Assembly (NCBI RefSeq): GCF_010091945.1
Contig: NZ_WVIE01000011.1
Coordinates: forward strand, 62,001-126,000
DNA length: 64,000 nucleotides
Source of the DNA: Myxacorys almedinensis A
GTDB taxonomy: Bacteria > Cyanobacteriota > Cyanobacteriia > Leptolyngbyales > Leptolyngbyaceae
Reading direction: 5' to 3'
The notes under the pieces are model-generated. The model was not told where the DNA came from and did not search any database. It saw only the letters and a program-made list of their open reading frames with translations. A program made the translations under genes and the position numbers. Each line of letters starts with the position of its first letter. Within the stretch, counting starts at the first letter, position 1. Shown here piece by piece: positions 44,248 to 52,032 of the stretch.

Positions 44248-45441
44248 TTAAGTCCACTGAACAAGTTCTGGTTCTGCCTGGGCATGAATGTAAGACGGTC
44301 TTTCTTTGCGGGGCAGTTGACCTGATAAAACCAGATTTGCCATCGCATCGCAAATCACGCGAGTTGCCATCAGAGCGGTCATATCGCTGACATCATAGGG
44401 CGGTGACACTTCTACAACCTCTAGCCCACACACTGGCGCACGGCGAATGATTTTTGCGAGCAGTGCCAACGCTTCACGGGGCAATAAGCCACCGGGTTCG
44501 GGCCAGCCCGTACCGGGGACAAATCCTGCATCAATGCAGTCAATATCAAAGCTGATGTACACGCAATCGGTGCCGTCTAGCGCCCGCTCTAGGGCAAACT
44601 CGACGGCGGCATCGATTCCCATATCAACAATGTCGGTGACGGTGAGAATGTTGGTGGCGCGATCGCGGCACACTTTCACCCCATCGCGCGGCACTTGCCA
44701 ACCGCCAATGCCAAGCTGCACCAAGTTTTTAGCTGGCGCATTTTTCATGTTGGTAGCGTGGAACCATGGGCAGGTATGCATCCGCTCATCGAGGTCAGTT
44801 TCTTGAGTATCGACGTGGCGATCAAAGTGAATAATTCCAACTTTCTTATCGCCCAAGTGCCGACATACGCCGCGCAACGTTGGGAAGCCAATCGAGTGGT
44901 CGCCCCCTAGAATAATGGGGAATGCACCCGAATCAAAGATATGAGCAACGCCTTTAGAAATTTGGTCAAACGACTTTTCGTTGTTTCCAGGAATGGTAAA
45001 GATGTCGCCAACGTCACACAGGGTGATCTGCTCACGCAAATCAATACCAAGCTCAAAATTATAGGGAGTGTATAACGCTGAAATCCGCCGGATGCCTTGT
45101 GGACCAAAGCGGGTTCCAGGTCGGTAGGTTGTTCCACTGTCGTGGGGCACGCCAACGATCGCCACATCATAGTTGCCAACCTGGCGCACATCTTCCAGGT
45201 AAGGCGCTTTCATGAAGGTATTGATGCCTGCGTAGTGAGGTAGTTCTCCCCGTGAGAAGGTCGGAATTCTGCGATCGCGGATACTTTCCGCCCCTTCTAA
45301 GCCATATTCTAGACCCCGCGCCACCTCTTGCTGCCAGCCTGTAAGCGGCAGTTGCGTTTCTAGTTCGAGGGCGCGTTGGGCTTGGGAAAGCGGCACTTGC
45401 CCATTGCCATCAGGATTTTGAAATAGCGAATCTTCCGTCAT
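44248..45441 (-). CDS. gdmH: Nickel-dependent guanidine hydrolase (ureohydrolase family)
   Basis: 397-aa ureohydrolase that splits guanidine into urea and ammonia. Metal ligands are visible: GGDHSIG, the HFDRHVD motif (instead of DAHxD), and SFDIDCIDAGFVPGTG. It has the about 70-residue N-terminal extension characteristic of the cyanobacterial enzyme. Database searches would tend to call it agmatinase (speB); three items argue for guanidine hydrolase instead: the extension, the adjoining HypA/HypB-type nickel chaperones, and a guanidine-I riboswitch directly upstream. The same gene order is known for Synechocystis sll1077-1079. Expression should rise when guanidine accumulates. Confidence 0.9.
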   Translation of the reverse strand: MTEDSLFQNPDGNGQVPLSQAQRALELETQLPLTGWQQEVARGLEYGLEGAESIRDRRIPTFSRGELPHYAGINTFMKAPYLEDVRQVGNYDVAIVGVPHDSGTTYRPGTRFGPQGIRRISALYTPYNFELGIDLREQITLCDVGDIFTIPGNNEKSFDQISKGVAHIFDSGAFPIILGGDHSIGFPTLRGVCRHLGDKKVGIIHFDRHVDTQETDLDERMHTCPWFHATNMKNAPAKNLVQLGIGGWQVPRDGVKVCRDRATNILTVTDIVDMGIDAAVEFALERALDGTDCVYISFDIDCIDAGFVPGTGWPEPGGLLPREALALLAKIIRRAPVCGLEVVEVSPPYDVSDMTALMATRVICDAMANLVLSGQLPRKERPSYIHAQAEPELVQWT

Positions 45442-45470
45442 AGTGTCAAGCGTGGGTCAGTGGATAGTTT

Positions 45471-45525
45471 AAAAGCCCAGAAGACGCCGCAGCCCAATAG
45501 CTGCTAACTTCTCCCGGGCTTTTCT
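45471..45525 (-). terminator. Riboswitch-controlled terminator-like hairpin of the gdmH leader
   Basis: Minus-strand AAAAGCCC...GAGAAG pairs with CTTCTC...GGGCTTTT, giving about 14 bp with a small internal loop around an inner GCAGC/GCTGC hairpin. Its 5' arm is the last conserved part of the ykkC aptamer (AAAAGCCCGGGAGA), so the hairpin and the ligand-bound aptamer exclude each other. The U tract is short (four U), so strength is uncertain. Confidence 0.6.
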
Positions 45526-45630
45526 CCCGCCGTGTGACTGTGGATGACTCTGAGCAAGTCTTCTGACAGCCTGCCTCTCTCGGACCAGACGTGTAAACTA
45601 CCGCAGTTTCAACCGGAACCCTAGAGGCGC
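45512..45630 (-). promoter_or_regulatory. Guanidine-I (ykkC) riboswitch aptamer
   Basis: On the minus strand the leader contains all conserved blocks in order: CTAGGGTTCCGG, CTGGTCCGAGAGAGGCAGG and ACGGCGGGAGAAAAGCCCGG followed by GAGA. These are the invariant elements of the ykkC class (guanidine-sensing subtype 1). The aptamer lies about 70 bases upstream of gdmH and overlaps a terminator-like hairpin, so guanidine binding should permit transcription of gdmH-ghaA-ghaB. Confidence 0.92.
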
Positions 45631-45755
45631 TAATTTTTACGTCTTATGCTCATTCAACTTGTAACAAGACTACCACGATAAAACCGTAGCCGAAATTACA
45701 GTTTCTGGCGTTGCTGCATCTAGGGATACGAATCGCTCGATTTGCGCTTACCCTA

Positions 45756-45888
45756 GAGCGTGTCATCAATTAGATAAACTGGAATCAGCACCCCAGCCAA
45801 TGAACCCAGCAGAAACGGAATGCTAGCTCGCCGACACGCGCTACGAGATGACCTGTGGGAACGGATTAAAGAGTTATTGCCCGACCGC
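45756..45888 (+). mobile_element. Relic of an IS5-type insertion sequence (left end and transposase start)
   Basis: Begins GAGCGTGTCATCAATTAG, like the terminal repeats of some IS5-family elements, and 64 bp later has an ATG (45820) followed by LARRHALRDDLWERIKELLP, the typical transposase N-terminus. Homology stops after about 23 codons (45888), where unrelated sequence follows. The catalytic DDE part is absent, so this is a truncated fragment. Confidence 0.6.
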
Positions 45889-46149
45889 TTTTCAAAATAC
45901 TGCTCAGTGAGGCAGAAAAAGAGCAAGCACGAGCAAGATTTGAGCAGCATTTGATCGACATTTTGAGCAGGAAGGGTTTACGCGTTTGTTACAGCCAAAA
46001 GCCTAACACTACTTTGGGGAAGTGACAGGACTGACAAGCGCACAACTCCAACAACTACAAGTGGCAAATCGATCGCTCCTCTCACTCCGTGCGGATGACC
46101 TTTCGATGATAGGATCTGAACCACAACATTGATAGTGCCCCTATCTTGC
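45889..46149. other. Debris region between IS relic and Rpn-like pseudogene
   Basis: About 260 bp with fragments of protein-like frames but no intact gene: LLSEAEKEQARARFEQHLID near 45900-45960, and VTGLTSAQLQQLQVANRSLL near 46023-46082. They look like worn coding DNA of unknown origin. Confidence 0.35.
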
Positions 46150-47096
46150 ATGAGTCGCATTCGCTTTGACCAGTTAGCCAAACAATATCTGGAAGGGTTC
46201 CTCGAACCGATCGGTCAGGTACAACGCAACTTAGAAGTGCTGGGGGAATCCAAATTTGTGGATGTCTGGTTCACACCCACCACACCCGCATCTGCATCCA
46301 GCCCTGATCTGGGACTGCTCCAGCGCCTGACCACGACTCCTTGTTTGCTCGAACCCTTTCGTAATGCGCCCTCTCGGCAGGAAGTCAGAAGTTGTCTGCT
46401 CAAGTTGCTGTGGCTGCAAGAAGACCAGCGCCGCAAACTGGAGCAGGAAGGCAGGACGCAGAGCGAAACGGACTTACCCCGACTTTGGATTCTGGCAGCA
46501 ATGGTAACGAGACCTGTGGTGGCTGAATTTGGCGGAGCGCTTTGAGCCGATTGGCTGGCTGGGATGTATTTTTTGCCAGAGGGACTCAAAACCGCGATCG
46601 TAGCGATCAATCAGTTGCCTTCCACCCCAGAAACGCTGTGGTTGAGGATCTTAGGACGAGATGAAACGCAGCAGCAGGCAATTACGGAATTGCTGGCACT
46701 GCCGACGGATGATCCGCGACGATCAAGAGTCTTACAATTGTTAGTGAACTGGCGGATTACACTAGAGATTACGGAAGAGATCACTGAAGAGGGGGGAGAA
46801 CTGATGGCAGCCTTATCGCAAGCCTATCTGGAGTGGGAACAAAAAACAAAGCAGGAAGGACGACAGGAAGGGGAGCGATCGCTGGTTTTGCGGTTACTGA
46901 CCCGACGAGTGGCGAAGTGCCTGAAGGGATGCGATCGCAAATAGAAACGTTTTCCCTGGAACAGCTAGAGTCCTTGGGTGAGGCGCTGTTAGAGTTTGAG
47001 ACGACCCTTGCGGTATCTGCGCAGCAGCGCGCGGATCTAGAAGCTTGGTTGCAACGCGATCCTTCGGAGCTTGGCGAAGCCAATCGCGCAAGTTGA
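46150..47096 (+). pseudogene. Rpn-type (PD-(D/E)XK transposase-like)/DUF4351 gene broken by a stop and a frameshift
   Basis: Cyanobacterial Rpn-like gene. The first part reads MSRIRFDQLAKQYLEGFLEP, then FVDVWFTP, LLEPFRNAPSRQEVRSCLLK and AEFGGAL. There a TGA (46543-46545) interrupts the same frame, which continues ADWLAGMYFLPEGLKTAIV and so on to LVLRLLTRRV. At about 46915 one base is missing and the frame switches to GEVPEGMRSQIETFSLEQLE...LEAWLQRD, the DUF4351 C-terminus, ending at 47096. So one nonsense change plus one -1 frameshift. Intact relatives are recombination-promoting nucleases that occur in many copies in cyanobacteria. Two further scraps of its C-terminus lie at 58257 and 59235. 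Confidence 0.8.
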
Positions 47097-47105
47097 AGGT
47101 GAGGG

Positions 47106-47137
47106 CGATTAACGCAAAGCGCAACTCCCCAGGAACC
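47106..47137 (-). repeat. Small dispersed repeat, copy 2
   Basis: Minus-strand 32-bp copy of the repeat also found at 33249 and 59112. It lies 10 bp after the Rpn-like pseudogene; the 59112 copy also adjoins an Rpn C-terminal scrap. Confidence 0.7.
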
Positions 47138-47152
47138 ATGCCTCTTTACACA

Positions 47153-47191
47153 TTACTGAAGCAGCGCCAGAATTTGAACAAAGGTCGCAGG
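47153..47191 (-). pseudogene. Short relic of a DUF1636 gene 3' end
   Basis: On the minus strand this reads PATFVQILALLQ-stop, against SATLVQIPTVLL-stop at the end of the intact DUF1636 gene at 59381-59758. The DNA matches the 3' ends of both DUF1636 genes over about 38 bp. It suggests a third, lost siderophore unit. Confidence 0.5.
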
Positions 47192-47257
47192 TTAAACAAT
47201 GGTTGCTTCTCCATCACTTCCTGATAAAGCATTGTAGGATGGTGGAAAGGAGGGAAA

Positions 47258-47485
47258 ATGAATATTTCTGTTATTGATGAGATCATTGAACGGTTAAAAG
47301 TAATGCCACAGCATTTACAATGGCAGGTGCTTGAATTTACCCGAACGCTGTCAAGAACTAAAGTTCGAGGGATTGCAGGGAAGCAATTGCTGCGTTTTGC
47401 AGGTTCAATTCCTCCTGACGATCTTCAGTTGATACGTGAGGCAATCGAGCAAGACTGCGAACAGGTAGATGTTAATGAGTGGTAG
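47258..47485 (+). CDS. vapB: DUF2281/VapB-like antitoxin
   Basis: 75-aa protein with an N-terminal helical segment (IDEIIERLKVMPQHLQWQVLEF) typical of DUF2281 antitoxins, in which the QWQVLEF motif recurs, and an acidic tail (LIREAIEQDCEQVDVNEW) that would wrap the toxin. A very strong ribosome site AAAGGAGGG lies four bases before the ATG. It overlaps the PIN-domain toxin gene by 11 bp. The pair should be autoregulated (general TA knowledge). Confidence 0.85.
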   Translation: MNISVIDEIIERLKVMPQHLQWQVLEFTRTLSRTKVRGIAGKQLLRFAGSIPPDDLQLIREAIEQDCEQVDVNEW

Positions 47486-47864
47486 GTACTTACTGGATAC
47501 TAATATCATCATTGCCCTCTTTGCAGATGAAGCAGTCGTTAAAATCAATCTTGCTCAAGCTGACGAAGTATTTATTCCAAGCCCTGAGATCGGTGAGTTG
47601 TGTTACGGTGCAAGAAAATCGAGGCGAACTCAAGAAAATCTAGCAAGGGTTGATGAGTTGGTTGCCGACAGTATAGTGCTTGGGTGTGATGCTGAAACGG
47701 CTCGGCATTACGGTGAGGTCAAAAACAAGTTAAGACTCAAAGGTCGTCCGTTACCTGAGAATGATATCTGGATTGCAGCCCTTGGATTACAACATGACTT
47801 GATTCTGGTGACACGCGATGCCCATTTTCAAGAGATTGAGAATGGGCAAACAATTGCTTGGTAA
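47475..47864 (+). CDS. vapC: VapC-type PIN-domain toxin ribonuclease
   Basis: 129 aa from ATG 47475 (another ATG two codons upstream). The PIN acidic residues are in YLLDTNIIIALF (first Asp), IPSPEIGELCYG (Glu), LPENDIWIAAL (Asp) and LVTRDAHFQEI (Asp). VapC toxins cleave tRNA or rRNA; the target here is unknown. All active-site residues are intact, in contrast to the degraded DNA on its left. It lies at the edge of the iron-uptake island, and may stabilise that recombination-prone region (inference). Confidence 0.9.
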   Translation: MSGRYLLDTNIIIALFADEAVVKINLAQADEVFIPSPEIGELCYGARKSRRTQENLARVDELVADSIVLGCDAETARHYGEVKNKLRLKGRPLPENDIWIAALGLQHDLILVTRDAHFQEIENGQTIAW

Positions 47865-47914
47865 TTGCTTTTGTACTCGCACCTGCTGACTTGTCACAGA
47901 AGCACCGCCGGAAT

Positions 47915-48271
47915 TTAAACCAAGGTGGCAGATGGAAACAGTTCACGGAGTTTTTTGTATGGAAATTCTCCGGTGTCATGACTGATGTACTGTTGCATCA
48001 AGTCTAGTAATGGGGCGGCAGTTTCATCGGGGGGCAGATCGGTAATCAGGTAGGTTAGTTTTTGGGGGCTGGAAATGGCGATGACACAACCGTGCTTACA
48101 TGCCCACATACAACCTACGGACTGGATCTCTAGTTGTAATGATGAAAAATTTTGACTGGATAAGATATTGAGTCGCTCAAATAAACGAGTGCCATAACTT
48201 GGTTGGCTTTCTGATATTTTTCCGTCTACACAGTAACAGTATTTACAAACGGAGAGTGTGTGTTTAGTCAT
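47915..48271 (-). CDS. DUF1636 metal-binding, ferredoxin-like protein (unit 1)
   Basis: 118 aa from the ATG at 48271, as in its paralogue at 59.4 kb; the longer frame to 48367 is read-through of the upstream gene's region. Cys pattern: CKYCYC near the N-terminus and GCMWACKHGC in the middle, as in thioredoxin-fold 2Fe-2S ferredoxin-like DUF1636 proteins. Overlaps the siderophore-binding protein gene (ATGA). The role is presumably electron transfer or iron release after siderophore uptake (inference). A CAA-to-TAA change ends it seven residues before its paralogue (SATLV-stop versus SATLVQIPTVLL). Confidence 0.8.
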   Translation of the reverse strand: MTKHTLSVCKYCYCVDGKISESQPSYGTRLFERLNILSSQNFSSLQLEIQSVGCMWACKHGCVIAISSPQKLTYLITDLPPDETAAPLLDLMQQYISHDTGEFPYKKLRELFPSATLV

Positions 48272-49335
48272 ACACCTGAATTGCTTTGTACAGGAGAAAG
48301 TAGAAGCTTGGGAAGTTGCTCTAGTATCAGAGAATCGGCGATCGGACCACCAATCACGCTCCCCCACAATTGGTAATCAACAAAGTGTACTCGCCCTTCT
48401 CTCCATGCGCGAGAATTCTGCAAGAGAGGATTTTTAGCCCATTTTTGTTTGAGTTCTTCTAATGGAACATTGTAAGTGGATTTGCCATCCCAATCATCAA
48501 GCCAAGTTTGGACAATGATAATATCTGCATCAAGTTGGGATAGTGTTTCAATGGTGACTTGAGGTCGCACTCCTGACCTTCGTTCCACATCTTTAAGCAA
48601 CACAGATTGAAACCCAATTTCTTCGAGAAGTTGAACCGAATCTCCACTGTAGCTAATTTCAATATAGTCCATTGATTGGTTGCAAACTACAGTTAGCACT
48701 CGCGGGTGACTGTTGACAAGCGGGGCTAATTTAGTGCGAACTTCAGCCAGATGTTGTTTGTGCGAGGCAATAACTTGTTGCACATTGTCTTCACGGTGGA
48801 GCGCTTTAGCCAAAATCTGAATGTTTTCTTGCCAATTTTCCTCCTTGTTGTCGATTAACACAGTCGAGGCAATAGCAGACAATAGCTTACTTTCCTGAGA
48901 TTTCATTCCCAGGATCAAATCTGGCTTGAGTAAAGTCAAACTTTCCAACGAGGGATTATTACGATCGCCTAAATTAATCGGCTGACTTGTGACAAACTTA
49001 CCCAAGTAAGGAATCTGTTTACTAGGGTTGTCAAATTGGCGCGATCGCACCAAATAAGCGTCTGCATAAGCAGAGGGCTGGGCATCAAGCGCCAGCATCA
49101 TACTGAGCAACTTTGGTTCTAATGCAGCTATTTTTTGGGGTTGCCCACAAATCGTGGTTTCACCGCCAGCGTGCTTCACGGCTCGGCAATCAGTAGATGG
49201 TGATTGGCTACTATCTAAATTACGGCTGTTGGGAATACCACTTTGACAAGCCGTAATTAAGATAACTGTGACAATGACTAAACCAATGTATCGATGCAGA
49301 GAAAGTCTCACCTGGCGGCGAAATTCAAAGAACAT
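48268..49335 (-). CDS. Iron-siderophore ABC transporter substrate-binding lipoprotein (unit 1)
   Basis: 355 aa. N-terminal signal with hydrophobic core YIGLVIVTVILI and lipobox ITAC, so a lipid-anchored periplasmic protein. The FecB/FhuD (class III SBP) fold is shown by KIAALEPKLLSMMLALDAQP, LTLLKPDLILGMKSQ, LSQLDADIIIVQTW and a long connecting helix. It delivers ferric siderophore to an ABC importer, but no permease or ATPase gene is within the window. The ATG at 49335 has a ribosome-like GAAAGAG; the ORF extends three codons further. Strongly similar to the gene at 59763-60821. Confidence 0.9.
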   Translation of the reverse strand: MFFEFRRQVRLSLHRYIGLVIVTVILITACQSGIPNSRNLDSSQSPSTDCRAVKHAGGETTICGQPQKIAALEPKLLSMMLALDAQPSAYADAYLVRSRQFDNPSKQIPYLGKFVTSQPINLGDRNNPSLESLTLLKPDLILGMKSQESKLLSAIASTVLIDNKEENWQENIQILAKALHREDNVQQVIASHKQHLAEVRTKLAPLVNSHPRVLTVVCNQSMDYIEISYSGDSVQLLEEIGFQSVLLKDVERRSGVRPQVTIETLSQLDADIIIVQTWLDDWDGKSTYNVPLEELKQKWAKNPLLQNSRAWREGRVHFVDYQLWGSVIGGPIADSLILEQLPKLLLSPVQSNSGV

Positions 49336-49361
49336 TATCAACACTCTTTCGTTTATTAAAG

Positions 49362-51917
49362 TCAGAACTGCATAGAAAAGGAGCCGATGACCGTGAAAGG
49401 CGCGCCGGGATAAATTATATTTCTGCCTTGAGCAGTCTCATAGTAAGTTTCATTAAAGAGATTGCGGAAATTTAGGGCTAACTTCCAGTTATCTCGTTTG
49501 TAATAGATAGCTGAATCTGCTCTAAAATAGCTGGGCAGAATGCTGGTATTATCCAAGTCGGCATTTCTATCTCCCACGTAGTAAAGTCCTAAACCAAACC
49601 CCAAACCCTTTAAATTACCGTTTTGAAGTTCATAGCTTGTCCATAAGCTAGCAGCGTGTTCGGGAACATTAATCAGCCCATTGCCTACAGGAATGTTGTT
49701 ATCTTCTGAGGTAATCGCATCAATATAGGCGTAAGAGGCGATGATGTTCCAACCTGGAAGAATCTCACCGCCAATGTCCAATTCAATACCTCTACTTCTT
49801 TGTTCCCCCACCTGTATAGATAAATCTGGATCGTTGGGATCGGGGGTGACAACATTAGTTTTGGTAATCTGGAAGGCTGCTAGGGTTGCCGAAAGTCGTT
49901 GGCTAAGGTCTGCTTTAATACCCACTTCATACTGTGTCCCTCTTGTTGGCTCGAAGGGATCGTTTGTTGCCGAGCGACCGAGAAATCGATCAGGTTGAAA
50001 TGATTGAGTGTAGCTGGCATAGAGAGAAACTGGTTTAATGGGCTGGTAAACAATACCAACACGAGGACTAAAGGCTGTGAGAGATTCTTCTTCAGGTGTT
50101 CCGAAGTCATCTCTGCGGCGGAAAGCATCAAAGCGACCCCCGACTAAAAGCTTGAGATTGTCTGCAAACGTAATTTGATCTTGAAGATAAATTCCTAGAG
50201 TATCTCTGCGCGTTGTGTAAGAGAACGTTTGTTCATCAGGTATAGCAGGAAAATCAACATCATAATTCGGATTGAAAATGTCTAGCAGTATAGGGTCTGC
50301 CACATCGAACGAGGTATAAGCCCAGTCATTTCTTCTTAGCTCTACCCCAAGCAAGGGTTGATGAACAATCGATCCCGTCTTGAACCGTCCTACTAATTCC
50401 GTTTGCAGGGTATAGATCTTTCGTGAGAAGTCGTCGCGACCGACATAAATTGGAGCAAATTGGTCATTTTCTAGCCCATAGCCTCCAATGGCATAAGTCC
50501 CTGCCGATTGACCAGACACAAACGAAAACCCATTACGAAGTCGCCAGTCTTCGCTAAATTGATGCTCAAGTCTGTAGCCAACCCGAAAAGTGCTATCGTC
50601 ATAAACGCTTTGCGGCAGACCGATGAATCGACTAATGGGGATGGGAGCAGGTCTATCTCCAAGGGATGGAAGTCCGCGATCGAAGAGGTAAGTATTGTTC
50701 TGATATTCAAGGTCAAAGGTTATTGAAGTGCGATCGCTAATATTCCAGGTAATTACAGGCGCAATAAATACACGTTCGGTAAAGTTAAAATCTCGGAAAC
50801 TTTCAGCATTTTGATACGCCACATTCAGCCGATATAACAACGAACCATCATCAGTGAGCGGTCCAGAAATATCAAAACTGGGGCGATAGAAAGCATAATT
50901 GCCGACATTAAATTCAGCTGAATAATAGGGAGTGCTAAGGGGTTGTTTTGTGACAACATTGATAATTCCTCCCGGTTCAGCTTGACCAAATAGAACAGAA
51001 GCCGGTCCTTTGAGGACTTCTATTCGCTCGATATTTGCTGTATCTACTGAAGAGTAAAAGTCATTGTCAGAAAATCCATTGCGGAAATTTCCATCCTGAG
51101 CAAAGCCACGAATATTGTATCCGCCCGCATCTGTACCTCCGTAGTTCCCCTCTTTGCGGACACCACTGACATTCTCCAACGCCTCTTGAATCCGCGTTGT
51201 CTTCTGGTCTTCTAATATTTGACGCGGAATAACTTGAATCGAACCAGGAATATCCCGGATTGGGGTATCAGTTCTAGTCGCAGTCGTCGCATTCGGCACT
51301 CGATAGCCTTGTTGCCCTTCTCCCGTCACCACAATTTCTTCATCGGGTTCATCGGCTTCCGGGTTGAGGCTGTAAGCAAACTCGCCTGTCTTCAACGTCA
51401 CCTCTGACTTTGGCAGCGCATTGTTGCCACTCACACTGACTCGAATTGTAGTTGCGTCCTGTTGAGTCACACGTACCGAGGCAATATCAGGAGCCGGGTT
51501 TTCTGCGCTAAATGCTTGATCATTAGAGAGCGCCAGGACTGCGTTCGGAATCTCTGCAATCAAGCGATCGCTTTCAGTGCGAAAGTTTGTCGCATCGACT
51601 TGCAAAGGCTTACCCTCTGCGGTTTCTAGAGTAATTTCTAGCCCAGAGTCTAGGCGATTGAGGGTCACTCCTGTCACTTGAACCGTAGCGGCTTCGATTT
51701 GCGCCGTCCACTCTTTAATCGTAGTGGCGGGGCGATCGCGGCGTAAGTTTGCAGAAGAACCTTGCTGCTGCAACGAACGAACCTCCATAACCGAGGCTGC
51801 GGATCGATCTACTGTTTCAACTTCCGCCGCTCTTCCCGGTAATGCAAACCCACTCGACAGCACGACCAGCAAGCCGTAAAGCTGAATATTGCCCATCTGT
51901 TGCGAAACCTTGCTCAT
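49362..51917 (-). CDS. TonB-dependent siderophore receptor with AMIN domain (unit 1)
   Basis: About 850 aa, outer membrane. Signal peptide (QLYGLLVVLSSGFALPGRAAE), an AMIN domain (residues about 80-190: VTGVTLNRLDSGLEITLET), a linker with the DEEIVVTGEG TonB-box-like sequence, the plug domain (DIPGSIQVIPRQILEDQ ... LKGPASVLFGQAEPGGIINV), and a 22-strand barrel ending in the aromatic terminus (TVIGSFSMQF). The plug sequence is of the FhuA/FecA-like siderophore type. The frame also permits a GTG at 51926 and an ATG at 51896; conservation with the paralogue supports the ATG at 51917. Probably co-transcribed with the binding protein. Confidence 0.93.
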   Translation of the reverse strand: MSKVSQQMGNIQLYGLLVVLSSGFALPGRAAEVETVDRSAASVMEVRSLQQQGSSANLRRDRPATTIKEWTAQIEAATVQVTGVTLNRLDSGLEITLETAEGKPLQVDATNFRTESDRLIAEIPNAVLALSNDQAFSAENPAPDIASVRVTQQDATTIRVSVSGNNALPKSEVTLKTGEFAYSLNPEADEPDEEIVVTGEGQQGYRVPNATTATRTDTPIRDIPGSIQVIPRQILEDQKTTRIQEALENVSGVRKEGNYGGTDAGGYNIRGFAQDGNFRNGFSDNDFYSSVDTANIERIEVLKGPASVLFGQAEPGGIINVVTKQPLSTPYYSAEFNVGNYAFYRPSFDISGPLTDDGSLLYRLNVAYQNAESFRDFNFTERVFIAPVITWNISDRTSITFDLEYQNNTYLFDRGLPSLGDRPAPIPISRFIGLPQSVYDDSTFRVGYRLEHQFSEDWRLRNGFSFVSGQSAGTYAIGGYGLENDQFAPIYVGRDDFSRKIYTLQTELVGRFKTGSIVHQPLLGVELRRNDWAYTSFDVADPILLDIFNPNYDVDFPAIPDEQTFSYTTRRDTLGIYLQDQITFADNLKLLVGGRFDAFRRRDDFGTPEEESLTAFSPRVGIVYQPIKPVSLYASYTQSFQPDRFLGRSATNDPFEPTRGTQYEVGIKADLSQRLSATLAAFQITKTNVVTPDPNDPDLSIQVGEQRSRGIELDIGGEILPGWNIIASYAYIDAITSEDNNIPVGNGLINVPEHAASLWTSYELQNGNLKGLGFGLGLYYVGDRNADLDNTSILPSYFRADSAIYYKRDNWKLALNFRNLFNETYYETAQGRNIIYPGAPFTVIGSFSMQF

Positions 51918-51939
51918 CTTCCCCACACCGCCGCCTAAC

Positions 51940-51954
51940 TAAGAACTATTCTTA
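51940..51954 (-). promoter_or_regulatory. Fur-like palindrome upstream of receptor 1
   Basis: TAAGAA-CTA-TTCTTA, a perfect 6-3-6 palindrome, starts 14 bp upstream of the open reading frame's first codon (51926). The other unit has a palindromic A/T-rich block at the corresponding place. An iron-responsive Fur operator is plausible, but the match to the classical consensus is partial. Confidence 0.4.
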
Positions 51955-52003
51955 AGAAGGTACTGGAAGACGGTCTAGAGTAGTCGATCGTAACTGTTCC
52001 CAA

Positions 52004-52032
52004 ACGGATTTTTTTGCTGTCTAGACGGATTT
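52004..52032 (-). promoter_or_regulatory. 21-bp-spaced direct repeat, proposed AraC/PchR operator 1
   Basis: Two copies of AAAAAATCCGT on the minus strand (ACGGATTTTTT at 52004 and 52025), exactly 21 bp apart, upstream of receptor 1. The distal copy overlaps the 3' end and stop of the preceding araC gene. Identical spacing occurs upstream of receptors 2 and 3. Confidence 0.6.

Noticed and set aside
44248-45441. Agmatinase (speB) annotation
   Set aside because: The long N-terminus, HFDRHVD motif, adjacent hypA/hypB-like genes and the guanidine riboswitch fit guanidine hydrolase better.
46833-47096. Separate 87-aa gene
   Set aside because: Its second half is the frameshifted DUF4351 C-terminus of the Rpn-like pseudogene; the first half is out-of-frame read-through.
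48272-48367. N-terminal extension of the DUF1636 protein (unit 1)
   Set aside because: The paralogue starts at the equivalent of 48271, and the extension lies within the binding-protein gene.
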